Shown: one piece after another, positions 48,113-52,025 of the stretch
Numbering within the stretch: position 1 is the first letter of the stretch
Layout of the letters: the number at the start of each line of letters is the position of its first letter
Assembly: GCA_964059195.1 (NCBI GenBank)
Contig: CAXKWD010000011.1
Span: 27,775,791-27,839,790 of the forward strand
Length of the DNA stretch: 64,000 nt
Origin: Ectobius pallidus
Lineage: Eukaryota; Arthropoda; Insecta; Blattodea; Ectobiidae
Direction: 5' to 3'
Program-made: the position numbers and the translations under genes
The notes under the pieces: generated by a model
The model's database searches: none
What the model was told of the DNA's origin: nothing
The model's input: the letters and a program-made list of their open reading frames with translations, nothing else

Positions 48113-50107
48113 AGCATGAACAGGCTAACCCTCTGAGAGGAAAAAAAGGCAATTTTTATTCATATTTCTATTCCTTAATACTAAACTATTTTATTCTATA
48201 ATATTAAACTTTCTTTTAAGGGATAACAGACAATTCTTAGTTTTATTTTAATAACTTACTGAGTAAAAGATATAAAAGTCAGCATAATATAAGATAACCA
48301 GTTAAGTATGGCATTATTATACAAATACTAAAACTCAGCTGGACAGCTGAGTGAGTGATCACAACGTAAAATAATATAAGCTACCCATTTTCAAGGAGTA
48401 ATGATTATGTGAACAAAAACTGAGCACAATCTAACCTAGCCTTTTTAAGGATTACCAATCTATTTTTTAAAATTATAATTTCTTAAATAAAGAAGCCAAC
48501 TAGACTGGCTGCATATGCAGCACAGAAAACCAATCCCTTTTAACCCTAGGACTCAGAGAGAGGGTTCGTTAAACTCACCTCATTTTATTTTATTCCTGTT
48601 TTTAAATATATGTTTGCAGAACAAAGTCCTTCTGAGTTATTGCCTTTTCAATACTGTATAATATAATAGTGTCAATTTTATTTCCAACTATAATAAATAA
48701 AATTGTCAGTATGGGCTTGACAGAACTGAAATGAGAGAAGCAAATCCAAAGTTGCAAGAAAAGTTCAGTGGGTTCAAAGAACCTCCGGAGTTCATGGCAT
48801 GGGGAAAACAAAGAAGCAGGGAGTCTTAAAATAATTAATACTCACTGTAATTACCGTGTGTATTCAAATCTAATGCGGACTCCGATTTTTAAACTTAAAA
48901 TCATAAAAAAGAGTTTGTAGGCGAATGCCATGTGCATCAATGGTAGGATACTTTATTTTAATTTAGGTATATTATTTATTTTATCTTAGTATTTCATTTT
49001 AAACAATGGAATTGTGAATGCTGTCAAATAAAGATCAGCATGACAGTTTAATAAAGACAGTGCGGGACAATAGATACCTCCACAAAGGAAACCCCCTGCA
49101 CCGCTTTTCAACACGCTGTGTGTTGAGCTTGTGTGTCAAAGCAATACGTTTAACTTCTGGCCACATTTGTGCATATTGGTAATGGCCCAACGATAAATGT
49201 AAGGAAATTGAGAATTACAGCAATGCAAAGTTACTGTTGAACTACGGAATGAATATGCATTTTAATCAAATGGAAACTCTAATTTTGAGTACTAAAAATG
49301 GGCAGAAAAGTGCACATTAGATTAGCATAAATATGGTATAATTAACCCATAGTATAACAGCAACATGTTCCAAAGGTTACAAAATCAGTTTAAAATGAAC
49401 ATAATAAAATGTTCAATATCCTCACTTAAAACTCATTTCATCTAGAGGGATCAATGCCCCTCCCCCCCTCTTGAGTCCATGAGACAGAAGAAACCTCCGT
49501 GTCCTAGGGTTAAGGGTTACTTTTATTTACATAACTACTTACATGCTAAAATCAAATAGACTACCTAAGTAACAACAAAAAGTGAACACAATGCAAGCTA
49601 GTAACTCTTTGCTTACTTATGTAAGCATAAAATTCGAAGACCATAACAAAATGAATTGCACATGAAGTTCTTAAGTCTGCTACAAGGTTTCTTCTTCTAT
49701 ATATAAATATACTAGAAAACAGCCAGTATATTTCATACTCTCACCTCATCATACATTTCTATCAGTTTAATCAAATTTAGTTTAGAATTATTATTTTTAA
49801 AATATTGTTAATAGTAAGAATTTGGGAGCTAATCTAATTGAATAGTTTTTGTATTTTTTACAACCTGCATTGTCATTGACGTTTGCAGGATCTTCGAAAA
49901 TCCCAAACGGCAGAGGCAATGAACTGGTGGTCCAAGGAACAATAGGGCCAGATCCAGACTGATCTGGGTCAGTATATGATATCATTAAAATATCTTCATT
50001 GTTTCTGTCGAAAGCTGGTATCCTGACCAAACCTTCATTGTGTTCCAAGAATTCAAAGCCATCATCATCGTACCCAGAAGCGTTGCCTTCTTCATCATCA
50101 TTATCGC
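2736..50107 (-). CDS. HUWE1: HUWE1-type HECT E3 ubiquitin ligase, C-terminal half (24 exons placed; both ends outside window)
   Basis: HUWE1 is a very large E3 ligase. It receives ubiquitin from an E2 on a HECT cysteine and passes it to substrates (in mammals MCL1, p53, MYC and histones) in nucleus and cytosol. Seen here, N to C: acidic exon, Arg-rich exon, conserved [12 protein letters not shown] block, charged helix, 417-aa disordered exon, UBM/DUF4414 repeats, a conserved helical region with [14 protein letters not shown], a low-complexity linker, then the HECT domain through [11 protein letters not shown]. All 24 exons have GT/AG borders and phases match at all 23 junctions, so the reading frame is open over about 2,057 codons. 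The family is usually above 4,000 residues, so about half is present. The UBA, WWE and armadillo-like N-terminal parts are not seen and should lie right of the window. The final HECT exon lies left of position 1. Confidence 0.96.
3040..3285 (-). mobile_element. tRNA-derived SINE, second family, 13-bp target duplication
   Basis: The minus strand reads GTCCGCCTCTGTGGGTGAGT, then GGTTCGATTCCCGACC, i.e. tRNA A and B boxes. The body differs from the SINE at 1393-1704. AGTCTTAGAATAA occurs on both sides (3027-3039 and 3286-3298), and the left end is A-rich after the duplication. Confidence 0.87.
3710..4009 (-). mobile_element. tRNA-derived SINE, diverged copy of the 1393-1704 family
   Basis: Shares the body (GGCAGATGGCAGGA, CTACTTCTCTATCAA, GAGGAGGTACCGGG) and tRNA head with the 1393-1704 copy but has many substitutions and a deletion of about 45 bp. 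AGTTTTATATA flanks it (3699-3709 and 4010-4020). Confidence 0.83.
4693..4765 (-). other. tRNA-like sequence, probably a SINE head or tRNA pseudogene
   Basis: The minus strand reads GGCTTAGCTCAGTTGGTAGA, a perfect tRNA D-arm and A box, then TTGGC/GCCAA as an anticodon stem with GAA in the loop, and GGTTCAAGTTCC as B box. The base before the anticodon is C rather than the universal T, and the acceptor stem pairs poorly. A functional tRNA is therefore unlikely. Confidence 0.55.
4898..5318. mobile_element. pogo/Tigger-type MITE with TA duplication
   Basis: The ends are CAGTAGAACCCTGCAATTCT on the left and, inverted on the right, CAGTAGAGTCCCGTTATTCC, each flanked by TA. These termini resemble pogo/Tigger elements of the Tc1/mariner superfamily. 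The 81-codon open frame inside (5003-5248) has no recognisable domain and is not called a gene. Confidence 0.7.
5440..5605 (-). CDS. HUWE1: HUWE1 exon: HECT domain ([16 protein letters not shown]..)
   Basis: Acceptor TTTTACAG, donor GTTTGT. Encodes the segment [20 protein letters not shown], then [13 protein letters not shown] and NTEYHKYQ. This is the N-lobe to C-lobe transition of the HECT fold in HUWE1. The first G completes the Gln codon split with the upstream exon, and the exon ends in phase 0. Confidence 0.96.
5740..5873 (-). CDS. HUWE1: HUWE1 exon: HECT domain ([12 protein letters not shown]..)
   Basis: Acceptor TTTTTCAG, donor GTAAGTG. Starts in phase 0 with VQEFGV and ends inside the Gln codon of GAIRKQ. 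Contains [14 protein letters not shown] and [18 protein letters not shown], as expected for the HECT N-lobe. It is separated from the next exon by only 134 bp, the shortest intron seen. Confidence 0.95.
5874..7687. other. HUWE1 intron with a tandem duplication
   Basis: Mostly unremarkable AT-rich sequence. Two adjacent copies of about 107 bp lie at 7281-7497. No exon or intact mobile element was recognised. Confidence 0.6.
7281..7497. repeat. 107-bp tandem duplication, two copies
   Basis: GACTATACCCTTATTCTGCT begins at 7281 and again at 7388. The copies run together for about 107 bp each with a handful of substitutions (for example TTGC/TCGC). It is intronic. Confidence 0.85.
7688..7875 (-). 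CDS. HUWE1: HUWE1 exon: HECT domain ([18 protein letters not shown]..)
   Basis: Acceptor GTTTCAG, donor GTAATTG. Encodes [20 protein letters not shown], then [19 protein letters not shown] and DLTFSAE. This is the strongly conserved HECT N-lobe region that contacts the E2. The start completes an Ala codon and the end is phase 0. Confidence 0.95.
8160..8362 (+). repeat. Hammerhead-like repeat family, copy 1
   Basis: The intact core at 8274-8305 reads CTG, TTGACAAT, GGTAGCC, GAA, ACTAGT, A, CAGG. These fit stem I, core, stem II, core, stem III, cleavage base, stem I. An older degraded core precedes it (about 8167-8240). The tail reads GGTAAACTACCAAAAGTGAA, then TTCAACTC, as in other copies. 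Family borders are not exact here. Confidence 0.65.
9528..10449 (+). repeat. Hammerhead-like repeat family, copy 2, split by a MITE
   Basis: The left part (9528-9646) has the family's left arm (CACAGTGAAATTATG, GAGTTGAAATTAACACT) and ends ACAGGTAAAC. The right part (10406-10449) resumes with ACCAAAAGTGAAG and TTTCAACCC. TTGTAATGT flanks the whole (9519-9527, 10450-10458). The ribozyme core between the arms is mostly deleted in this copy. Confidence 0.65.
9649..10402. mobile_element. TACCGTATT-type MITE inside copy 2
   Basis: The ends are CCGTATTTATTCGGCTATAG and, inverted, CCATAATTACTCGGCTATTT, with TA outside each end. The related empty site at 45827-45836 reads AAACTATACC. The sequence here is AAACTA, element, TATACC, which is what a TA-duplicating insertion would give. 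No transposase is inside. Confidence 0.8.
10760..10948 (-). CDS. HUWE1: HUWE1 exon: HECT domain ([15 protein letters not shown]..)
   Basis: Acceptor CCTTTCAG, donor GTAAGTTC. Encodes [20 protein letters not shown], then [23 protein letters not shown]. This is the classic start of the HECT fold (G-D-GG-REW). The hydrophobic core matches the family and no residue looks lost. Confidence 0.95.
10949..11953. other. HUWE1 intron, nothing recognised
   Basis: AT-rich intron of about 1 kb. Overlapping short frames at 11217-11508 on both strands have no family likeness or splice support. No repeat was recognised. Confidence 0.5.
11954..12229 (-). CDS. HUWE1: HUWE1 exon: pre-HECT helix and start of HECT
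   Basis: Acceptor CTATTGCAG, donor GTATAAT. Encodes [20 protein letters not shown], the conserved [20 protein letters not shown] segment, then [18 protein letters not shown] and RFYIVFEG. It holds the stabilising helix before HECT known in HUWE1 structures and the first HECT strands. Confidence 0.95.
12230..14194. other. HUWE1 intron with a decayed hammerhead-like repeat
   Basis: Around 12860-12975 the minus strand shows CCCCTGATTAAAGCCGAAAA, then GGTGAAATAC and CATGAAGTTA. This resembles the tail order of the hammerhead-like family but is degraded. A weak tRNA-like plus-strand stretch lies near 12680-12750. Otherwise nothing was recognised. Confidence 0.45.
14195..14477 (-). CDS. HUWE1: HUWE1 exon: [10 protein letters not shown] segment and linker
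   Basis: Acceptor AATTGCAG, donor GTAAGTAT. Begins [16 protein letters not shown], followed by a low-complexity linker (Asn/Asp/Pro rich), and ends [12 protein letters not shown], which continues into ETHRTVLNQ of the next exon. The ends are conserved in HUWE1; the middle is not alignable by eye. Confidence 0.93.
14947..15331 (+). repeat. Hammerhead-like repeat family, copy 3, 12-bp target duplication
   Basis: TTCTAAACCACT flanks both sides (14935-14946 and 15332-15343). The core at 14982-15024 has CAG, CTGATGAT, then GATGGG and CCCATT as a hairpin. The GAAA is altered to TAAA and the 3' stem I strand is weak, so this copy is probably dead. The tail GTAAAAGTACC and AGTGAAGTTAGTGTGCA resumes after the hAT insertion. 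Confidence 0.75.
15027..15266. mobile_element. hAT-type MITE with perfect 8-bp duplication
   Basis: The inverted ends are CAGTGGTTCTTAACCT, exact over 16 bases. TTCTAGGT is duplicated at 15019-15026 and 15267-15274. Ends of this type and 8-bp duplications are characteristic of hAT elements. No transposase; a T run is inside. Confidence 0.92.
15556..15716 (-). CDS. HUWE1: HUWE1 exon: [12 protein letters not shown] segment
   Basis: Acceptor TTCTTTAG, donor GTATAG. Encodes [10 protein letters not shown], then [20 protein letters not shown] and HHAVLVLQ, ending in phase 0 just before PAVEAFFL. This matches the conserved helical motif N-terminal to the linker in HUWE1. No open frame longer than about 60 codons advertises it, so frame-based gene finders may miss it. 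Confidence 0.93.
15717..16484. other. HUWE1 intron, nothing recognised
   Basis: About 770 bp of AT-rich sequence. No exon, mobile element or repeat was recognised on either strand. Confidence 0.55.
16485..16922 (-). CDS. HUWE1: HUWE1 exon: low-complexity acidic linker with hexapeptide repeat
   Basis: Acceptor CCCCCCAG, donor GTAAGAAT. Encodes [19 protein letters not shown], Ser/Thr/Gly/Asp-rich sequence, an Arg/Pro patch ([16 protein letters not shown]), then five imperfect six-residue units of the form N-x-T/A-A-E/D-A/P. It ends DSDA. Length and phase fit both neighbours. The linker is disordered and poorly conserved, so only its ends support the homology. Confidence 0.88.
16550..16650 (-). 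repeat. Coding minisatellite, 18-bp unit, about 5 copies
   Basis: Within the HUWE1 linker exon, 18-bp units encode N-x-T/A-A-E/D-A/P five times ([30 protein letters not shown]). The unit keeps frame, so length changes would not disrupt the ligase. Confidence 0.8.
17072..17262 (-). CDS. HUWE1: HUWE1 exon: [21 protein letters not shown] segment
   Basis: Acceptor TTGTTTCAG, donor GTAAGT. Encodes [55 protein letters not shown] and NRENS. The LTSK-S-Q-FFL-V-VIQ-R pattern is a conserved HUWE1 helix. Phase 1 entry and exit agree with both neighbours. Confidence 0.94.
17263..18686. other. HUWE1 intron ending in a LINE-type 3' tail
   Basis: AT-rich. At about 18340-18561 (plus) there is a sequence ending GTGATAATAAAG followed by a TTA microsatellite, shared with the LINE remnant near 29400-29480 (GAATCACCAGTTT, ATGTAAACG). 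It is probably a LINE 3' end without coding sequence. Confidence 0.55.
18687..18853 (-). CDS. HUWE1: HUWE1 exon: [13 protein letters not shown] segment
   Basis: Acceptor TTTCTAG, donor GTGTGTG. Encodes [40 protein letters not shown] and a short polar tail. It corresponds to the helical segment followed by a coiled-coil-like stretch in HUWE1. Starts in phase 0 after the Met that ends the upstream exon. Confidence 0.93.
18891..19616 (+). mobile_element. pogo/Tigger-type deletion derivative with TA duplication
   Basis: The inverted ends are CAGTAAAATACCAGTATAAC and CAGTAAAATACCAGTATAAC, with TA on both sides. The interior keeps only a decayed C-terminal transposase tail on the plus strand (LTLVQAKH, then [13 protein letters not shown] after a stop), as in Tigger proteins. 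The DDE core is missing. Confidence 0.82.
20662..21012. repeat. Hammerhead-like repeat family, inverted-repeat copy 4
   Basis: Imperfect inverted arms begin TAGCAGAAAAAAC and end ATTCTGCTA. The left arm on the minus strand (20699-20742) has GCTAG, CTGAGGAT, GGGG..ATCC, GAAACCAG, i.e. a C3-G8 type core. The right arm on the plus strand (20912-20960) has GCTAGCTGAGGAT and is broken by a G run. An 11-bp duplication with one mismatch flanks it (AATCTATACAC / AATCAATACAC). Confidence 0.65.
24288..24879 (-). CDS. HUWE1: HUWE1 exon: [24 protein letters not shown]..
   Basis: Acceptor CATTTTCAG, donor GTAAATG. Encodes [19 protein letters not shown], a Ser-rich loop, [54 protein letters not shown] and [20 protein letters not shown]. 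These are consecutive HUWE1 motifs. The long Ser/Thr low-complexity insertion found in vertebrates at this point is replaced by a short Lys/Asp-rich one. Confidence 0.95.
25028..25569 (+). repeat. Left terminal inverted repeat
   Basis: Pairs with 28266-28796. It contains short open frames that mirror one another in the two arms (both reading [18 protein letters not shown]). They are by-products of the repeat, not genes. Confidence 0.9.
25642..28116 (-). CDS. Transposase-like protein, 824 aa, intact
   Basis: No stop or frameshift interrupts 824 codons. Residues about 50-92 form a Cys/His region ([24 protein letters not shown]), likely a zinc finger. A helix-turn-helix-like stretch is at about 208-250. 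A second Cys/His cluster lies at 352-407 ([24 protein letters not shown]). The acidic triad candidates are D494 (VCMDFAENY), D577 ([12 protein letters not shown]) and D618 ([14 protein letters not shown]), spaced 83 and 41. That spacing and the motifs suggest an RNase-H-fold DDE/D transposase. The start may instead be Met38, just before the first zinc finger. Its intact frame suggests recent insertion. Confidence 0.82.
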   Translation of the reverse strand: MTLMQCASFLQRLYKDCIAACKVVGSVIKIGIVYFPSMAEKVSETAKIFCCNPFKKDRHQGVKRSVRPVTDWMCDMFDTIVVGMKICDSCRKELSKQKQVTDTTDDCLVPVANTTRPTNVDESFVALDVTLEYLNKSLSSLEESPVAKRKLQMKSYCDKKYSKIKKCLTEKVLTAASTNTEKTVDHKSESCEVICQLKEKFQEENISVSEKLQILTVLPKSWSCSEIQNEFQVSNRMARKAKALVKAKGILATPNPKPGKVLNESVIEKVIGFYNSDDVSRLMPGKKDFVSVKTGDSSRIHVQKRLVMGNLKEVYELFKNKNPTDKIGFSKFADLRPKHCVLAGGSGTHTVCVCTVHQNVKLMLQVLKSKQITLNDGTDISNYNSCLAKLMCEEPGTACHLNECPSCPGVDNLKDELQLLLDNELVDNITYKQWVSVDRCNLVTFIKTADEFIETLCEQLLILKRHSFIARRQAEYYNHLKQNIGVNEAVVCMDFAENYSFVLQDEAQSFHWNNDQATIFPIAVYYNDHNIHYKSIVCISECLQHDTTAVHLFQKRLISHLKLEVIRDLKKIYYFSDGAAAQFKNRKNFSNLCHHVHDFGIEAEWHFYATAHGKGVCDGLGGTVKRLAGKASLQRPYEHQIMTPAQLFTWSEENIDSMQFFFFNEAQYNKEEKILADRFLSTKAIPGTQKFHSFIPLSDKVLLTKVFSRSEQSSTFSVLGPRVQQRLKLAEVKGYVTCENNNHWWLGVVVDKNETAQIVELMFLHPAGPSPSFTFKSDCPNKLTVPLSQILTLVQPTCPTGRSYYLSKEEMDAATMALENYCRQ
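28266..28796 (-). repeat. Right terminal inverted repeat
   Basis: Inverse of 25028-25569, ending TGACATGGAATGACCC. The transposase start lies about 150 bp inside it, so the promoter would be in or next to this arm. Confidence 0.9.
29035..29481 (+). mobile_element. 5'-truncated LINE, C-terminal RT fragment and 3' tail
   Basis: The plus strand encodes [20 protein letters not shown], one stop, then [20 protein letters not shown] and LEDEVNI followed by a stop. FK-(K)LK-(W/Y)LL-YYS-(I)-EFL is typical of the C-terminus of CR1/Jockey-like reverse transcriptases. It ends in an (AACATT)n tail near 29461. A related 3' end occurs at about 18340-18561. Confidence 0.7.
30092..30833. mobile_element. TACCGTATT-type MITE, 742 bp
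   Basis: The ends are CCGTATTTATCTGAATATAA and, inverted, CCGTATTTATCCGAATGTAA, with TA outside both. A homologous copy at 61458-63550 has been split by another insertion. The interior contains repeated ATCGAT clusters near 30291-30350 and no coding capacity. Confidence 0.85.
30948..31277. repeat. Hammerhead-like repeat family, palindromic copy 5, 15-bp target duplication
   Basis: AAGTATACAATGCTA flanks it (30933-30947 and 31278-31292). The arms 30994-31119 and 31151-31277 are near-perfect inverses. Minus-strand core at 31048-31094: CTGATGAT, hairpin GGTGGA/TCCATC, GAA, ATGCAT, T, CTGAGG. Plus-strand core at 31177-31223 is the same with CTGAGGAT and TCCATT. Both keep a C3-G8 pair. Confidence 0.85.
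31667..31938 (-). CDS. HUWE1: HUWE1 exon: [23 protein letters not shown]
   Basis: Acceptor GTCTTTAG, donor GTACTC. Encodes [41 protein letters not shown] and [11 protein letters not shown]. The W-(L)-(N/S)-S-DAALGCR and QAAP-V-R motifs are diagnostic of HUWE1. The intron downstream carries the 3.77-kb transposon. Confidence 0.95.
31939..32659. other. HUWE1 intron, nothing recognised
   Basis: About 720 bp, AT-rich. Short frames here continue from the neighbouring exon or are random. Confidence 0.55.
32660..32810 (-). CDS. HUWE1: HUWE1 exon: [30 protein letters not shown]
   Basis: Acceptor TCTACTAG, donor GTAAGC. Encodes [40 protein letters not shown] and [10 protein letters not shown]. It is one of the best conserved blocks of HUWE1 outside HECT. 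It is shorter than the open-frame threshold usually used, so it was found by reading both splice sites. Confidence 0.96.
32811..33202. other. HUWE1 intron, nothing recognised
   Basis: A 392-bp AT-rich intron with no repeat or conserved segment seen. Confidence 0.6.
33203..33323 (-). CDS. HUWE1: HUWE1 exon: [28 protein letters not shown]
   Basis: Acceptor TCTTCTAG, donor GTTGGT (a weak donor). Encodes [37 protein letters not shown] and NLR. The phase (2 in, 2 out) fits both neighbours exactly, which supports the weak donor. Confidence 0.92.
33324..36093. other. HUWE1 intron with a hAT-like element
   Basis: The stretch 33390-34885 is richer in CG dinucleotides than its surroundings and begins and ends with similar inverted 10-mers (GTTCCACCAAC / GTCGGTGGAAC), so it may be an old element. 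The C-rich hAT-like element is at 35178-35880. No exon was seen. Confidence 0.5.
35178..35880. mobile_element. Probable hAT-type non-autonomous element with C-rich ends
   Basis: The ends are CAGGGGTGCCCCC and, inverted, CAGGGGATCCCTTTGG. GATACAG and GATTCAG flank it, a 7-8 bp duplication with one mismatch. Several C runs lie just inside. No transposase reading frame was found. Confidence 0.55.
36094..36274 (-). CDS. HUWE1: HUWE1 exon: last UBM repeat and [12 protein letters not shown] helix
   Basis: Acceptor TTTAACAG, donor GTAATAG. Encodes [43 protein letters not shown] and [14 protein letters not shown]. It completes the LRQA-ILTDMED-LPPDL ubiquitin-binding motif begun in the previous exon and the conserved ERLFGH-SALS-ILR signature. 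Confidence 0.95.
36406..36637 (-). CDS. HUWE1: HUWE1 exon: second UBM repeat ([20 protein letters not shown])
   Basis: Acceptor GGTTACAG, donor GTATGT. Encodes [12 protein letters not shown], then [20 protein letters not shown], a Gln/Ala-rich helix ([17 protein letters not shown]) and the start of the third repeat. FLAALP-(x)-I-EEV is the UBM core (DUF4414), known to bind ubiquitin. Confidence 0.95.
36638..37420. other. HUWE1 intron, nothing recognised
   Basis: About 780 bp. The stretch 37040-37310 is less AT-rich and could be old LINE-derived sequence, but its frames are broken and no domain is readable. Confidence 0.45.
37421..37576 (-). CDS. HUWE1: HUWE1 exon: first UBM repeat ([17 protein letters not shown])
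   Basis: Acceptor GTGTTACAG, donor GTAAGTAC. Encodes [20 protein letters not shown] and [20 protein letters not shown], then [25 protein letters not shown] is a textbook HUWE1 UBM motif. The 3-kb intron downstream of the disordered exon holds a pogo-type element. Confidence 0.95.
38616..38864 (+). pseudogene. pogo-type transposase, N-terminal HTH fragment
   Basis: In frame from a basic stretch ([14 protein letters not shown]) it continues [40 protein letters not shown] and GES, then a stop. The pattern ([22 protein letters not shown]) is a Psq/CENP-B-type helix-turn-helix used by pogo transposases to bind DNA. The rest of the enzyme is missing. Confidence 0.7.
38995..39649 (+). pseudogene. 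pogo-type transposase, C-terminal remnant
   Basis: A first frame reads [20 protein letters not shown], a stop, then a Lys/Glu-rich stretch ([16 protein letters not shown]). After a frame change near 39310 comes [40 protein letters not shown] and WKWPKKK. The VGDYVIV-YPG-(Y)-V-M-WKWP pattern recurs at the C-terminus of many insect pogo-like proteins, in my recollection. At least one stop and one frameshift make it a pseudogene. Confidence 0.65.
40432..41683 (-). CDS. HUWE1: HUWE1 exon: 417-aa disordered acidic exon
   Basis: Donor GTAAGTAT; the acceptor is TTGTTCAAG, a weak AAG. The frame is open across 1,252 bp. It encodes a Ser/Asn-rich start, an Asp run ([14 protein letters not shown]), two adjacent 35-residue copies beginning SYESSYPNS, an [17 protein letters not shown] motif resembling a SUMO-interacting segment, a second acidic run, then a more ordered part ([35 protein letters not shown]). 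It corresponds to the long acidic or unstructured stretch before the UBM repeats. The phases fit both sides. Confidence 0.9.
41071..41285 (-). repeat. 105-bp in-frame tandem duplication in a HUWE1 exon
   Basis: TGTGTTGCAATTCTGTGCCA starts at 41076 and again at 41181, a period of 105 bp or 35 codons. The copies encode [35 protein letters not shown] and nearly the same again. Few base differences separate them, so the duplication looks recent. It sits in the disordered exon. Confidence 0.9.
41684..43847. other. HUWE1 intron with a TACCGTATT-type MITE
   Basis: The MITE is at 42056-42553. The remainder (41684-42053 and 42556-43847) has no exon or repeat that I recognise. Confidence 0.6.
42056..42553. 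mobile_element. TACCGTATT-type MITE, 498 bp
   Basis: The ends are CCGTGTTGGCCCGAATATAA and, inverted, CCGTATTGGCCCGAATATAA, with TA outside. It is related by its ends to the elements at 9649, 30092, 48854 and 61458. Overlapping minus-strand frames inside are not gene-like. Confidence 0.85.
43848..44003 (-). CDS. HUWE1: HUWE1 exon: charged helix [20 protein letters not shown]
   Basis: Acceptor ATTTCTAG, donor GTACTAC. Encodes [43 protein letters not shown] and KKSDIDDIE. The [15 protein letters not shown] motif is conserved in HUWE1 and is predicted to be a long single helix or coiled coil. Confidence 0.95.
44570..44715 (+). repeat. Hammerhead-like repeat family, copy 6
   Basis: The core at 44616-44662 reads CAG, CTGACAAT, a weak hairpin, GAA, ACGTCTGT, T, CTGG. 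The 5' flank CACCCACCGCC and AGTTGGAATCAG matches copy 5 and the tail GTGAAGTTAGTGTGCATATT matches copy 3. Here C3 faces A8, so this copy is probably inactive. No flanking duplication was found. Confidence 0.7.
45584..45874. repeat. Hammerhead-like repeat family, copy 7, tandem core, 12-bp target duplication
   Basis: TATGAACTAGAT flanks it (45572-45583 and 45875-45886). The arms are inverted (left ACTTCACTTCTGGTATAG, right CTATACCAGAAGTGAAGT). Two tandem cores at 45737-45771 and 45777-45817 read CTG, TTGAAAAT, hairpin GG..TGC/GCGCC, GAA, ACATGT (second copy), A, CAGG. U3-A8 type. Confidence 0.85.
46067..46193 (-). CDS. HUWE1: HUWE1 exon: [22 protein letters not shown]
   Basis: Acceptor TCACTAG, donor GTCAGT. 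Encodes [39 protein letters not shown] and CVT. The IPTAL-(H/T)-W-TEECK-LD signature places it immediately before the charged helix in HUWE1. Confidence 0.94.
46194..47130. other. HUWE1 intron, nothing recognised
   Basis: About 940 bp with an AT-rich composition. No repeat or additional exon was recognised. Confidence 0.55.
47131..47272 (-). CDS. HUWE1: HUWE1 exon: [20 protein letters not shown]
   Basis: Acceptor TTTTGACAG, donor GTAAGTG. Encodes [40 protein letters not shown] and EEQIDFV. The start continues VILQR from the upstream exon to give ILQRLLG, as in the family. Confidence 0.93.
47394..47556 (-). CDS. HUWE1: HUWE1 exon: [31 protein letters not shown]
   Basis: Acceptor ACTTTCAG, donor GTAAGA. 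Encodes [35 protein letters not shown] and [19 protein letters not shown]-(V/A)-RH and NPNPP-ILQR are family signatures. The Arg-rich patch could act in nuclear localisation, but this is inference only. Confidence 0.93.
47557..49864. other. HUWE1 intron with a MITE and a long A run
   Basis: A 31-base A run lies at 48079-48109. The MITE is at 48854-49336. Nothing else was recognised. Confidence 0.6.
48854..49336. mobile_element. TACCGTATT-type MITE, 483 bp
   Basis: The ends are CCGTGTGTATTCAAATCTAA and, inverted, CCATATTTATGCTAATCTAA, with TA at both borders. The inner 10-base block AATCTAATGC/G pairs well. No coding capacity. Confidence 0.75.
49865..50107 (-). CDS. HUWE1: HUWE1 exon: acidic segment [17 protein letters not shown]
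   Basis: Acceptor CTTTTCCAG, donor GTTGTAA. Encodes [48 protein letters not shown] and [16 protein letters not shown]. It matches the end of the acidic region and the downstream (R)-FDR-D-(I/L)-I element of HUWE1. It needs one base from the upstream exon to complete its first Gly codon. Confidence 0.87.
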
Positions 50108-50587
50108 CTGGAAAAGTTTCTCCTTTATTCATTGATATTTTTTAATTTGGTTACTTTCTTGTTATTTACAACTATTTTTTGTACATTTCTACCCACTACT
50201 CCATTTTTACATTATGCTAACATCTTTAAGATACCACACACCACCCCAGTGTACAAAAACATGCAAAAGAAAAGGATAAAATCTATGGCACTATCTGTCT
50301 TCAAACCTATTGATCCAGGCAAAATTTTTGTTTTTTTTTTTTGCACATCATAGAGGCAATTATGCCTCCGTTCAAATTTAGTAATGAGTGTGCCAAATTA
50401 AACTCTCAACACAGAGTCTTAATGGCAAACAAAATCTTGATCATTTTGATGTAAGGATTCCACCAGAAGGATTGGGCCTTATGTAGCAATATGTACTTTA
50501 GTGATGGTTAATTTTGACTATTTCAGTTATAAGTATCTATTTCGATTTCTTTCAATAACTAGGGACAGCTGTTTGGTAACCACTGAC

Positions 50588-51130
50588 AAAGTGAACCTTT
50601 TCCAATACTTTTAGCCCAAAATATAGTCTTTTTACATTTAAAAAACCTTGAAATTTGTATTCCCCCCCCCCCCCAAAAAATTTAGACCAACATTTTTATT
50701 TTTTAACAATATTCTAATTTTCAATTCATCTTCCACTTTTATAAAGATATTTTAAAAGGACTTAAATGATATGTGATAAAGTTGCATAAATAATTATAAT
50801 AATTGCACATTAATGCAATAAATATTCAATAAACTAAGCAATTGTTGAATTGGCAGGATAAAGTGAACCTTTTCCAATACTTTTAGCCCAAAATATAGTC
50901 GTTTTACATTTAAAAAACCTTGAAATTTGTATTTCCCCCCCCCCAAAAAAAAATTAGAGCAACATTTTTATTTTTTAACAAAATTCTAATTTTCAATTCA
51001 TCTCCCAGTTTTAGAAAGATATTTTAAAAGGACTTAAATGATATGTGATAAAGTTGCATAAATAATTATAATAATTGCACATTAATGTAATAAATATTCA
51101 ATAAACAAAGCAATTGTTGAATTGGCAGGT
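50588..51130. repeat. 272-bp tandem duplication, two copies
   Basis: AAAGTGAACCTTTTCCAATA begins at 50588 and at 50860. Both copies run through a C tract to TTGTTGAATTGGCAGG with few changes, mostly in the length of the C and A tracts. Confidence 0.9.
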
Positions 51131-52025
51131 ATATCAGTGATATACGTGTAAATAACAGGGGGAAAAAAATATTCCATTTTCAATAAAAGTAATCTGATGT
51201 ACAGAGATGTTCACGTGTAATGTATTTTTGCTACAGCGTAGTCCTATTTCAATTTAGGTAATTTACCTTTCTTTACTTTTTATTTCAACCTAAATATAGC
51301 TGTATTTTGATGCATAGCAATTTACCGTATATCCTCAATACACCCTCAGTTCAAGTAGTTCAAGGAAAATGTGCTACACCACTTCACCTCGATTGATAAT
51401 AGTCATTTGGTAAGACTTGCTAAAATTTACAAAATGAAAGACTTAAAATAAAAGGGAATTAATTTTTTGCAGAAATATGCAACAATATCCGTTCTGATTC
51501 AAACTGATAATTACAACAAAATGTTGCCTATTGTAAGCTATTACAGTAATGGTACAAATTTGATTACTCGTTATTCTATTCTTTTCATATTTGTGAAAGA
51601 CATACCTTATTGGTGAAGGTGAAAGTAAATAATCACAGAAAATCATTATAGTATAGTAATGAATATATATTTTTAATATAGTCAAGTGTTGTAGAACGGC
51701 AAGTCAGAGTTGAAATGACAACCAAATAGGGTTTCTTTAAAATATGTTTTTGGGACTACTGCTCTCTTTTAAGAAAACTTAGCGAGTGTAGTTGACTGTC
51801 TAATAATACCTTGCTACACATCGCTTGGCCCCCTGATGGTGGCACAGTTTTACTGAAATGCCCATGAATCGCAGAAAACTTTCAGTAACATACGATCTGA
51901 GCTGAGAAATAAGGCATTTTAAACTTTGCACACAGTGAATTAATAAACTAATTTTAGCTAACAAAATTAATAGCAACTCAACACCTGTAATATTTTAAGA
52001 TGTTAGCACAATGATACCCATGTAC

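Noticed and set aside
51800..51880. Micro-exon to repair the phase between 52026-52096 and 49865-50107
   Set aside because: A short frame with AG and GT borders exists on the minus strand, but its peptide is not HUWE1-like and its length does not clearly fix the phase.
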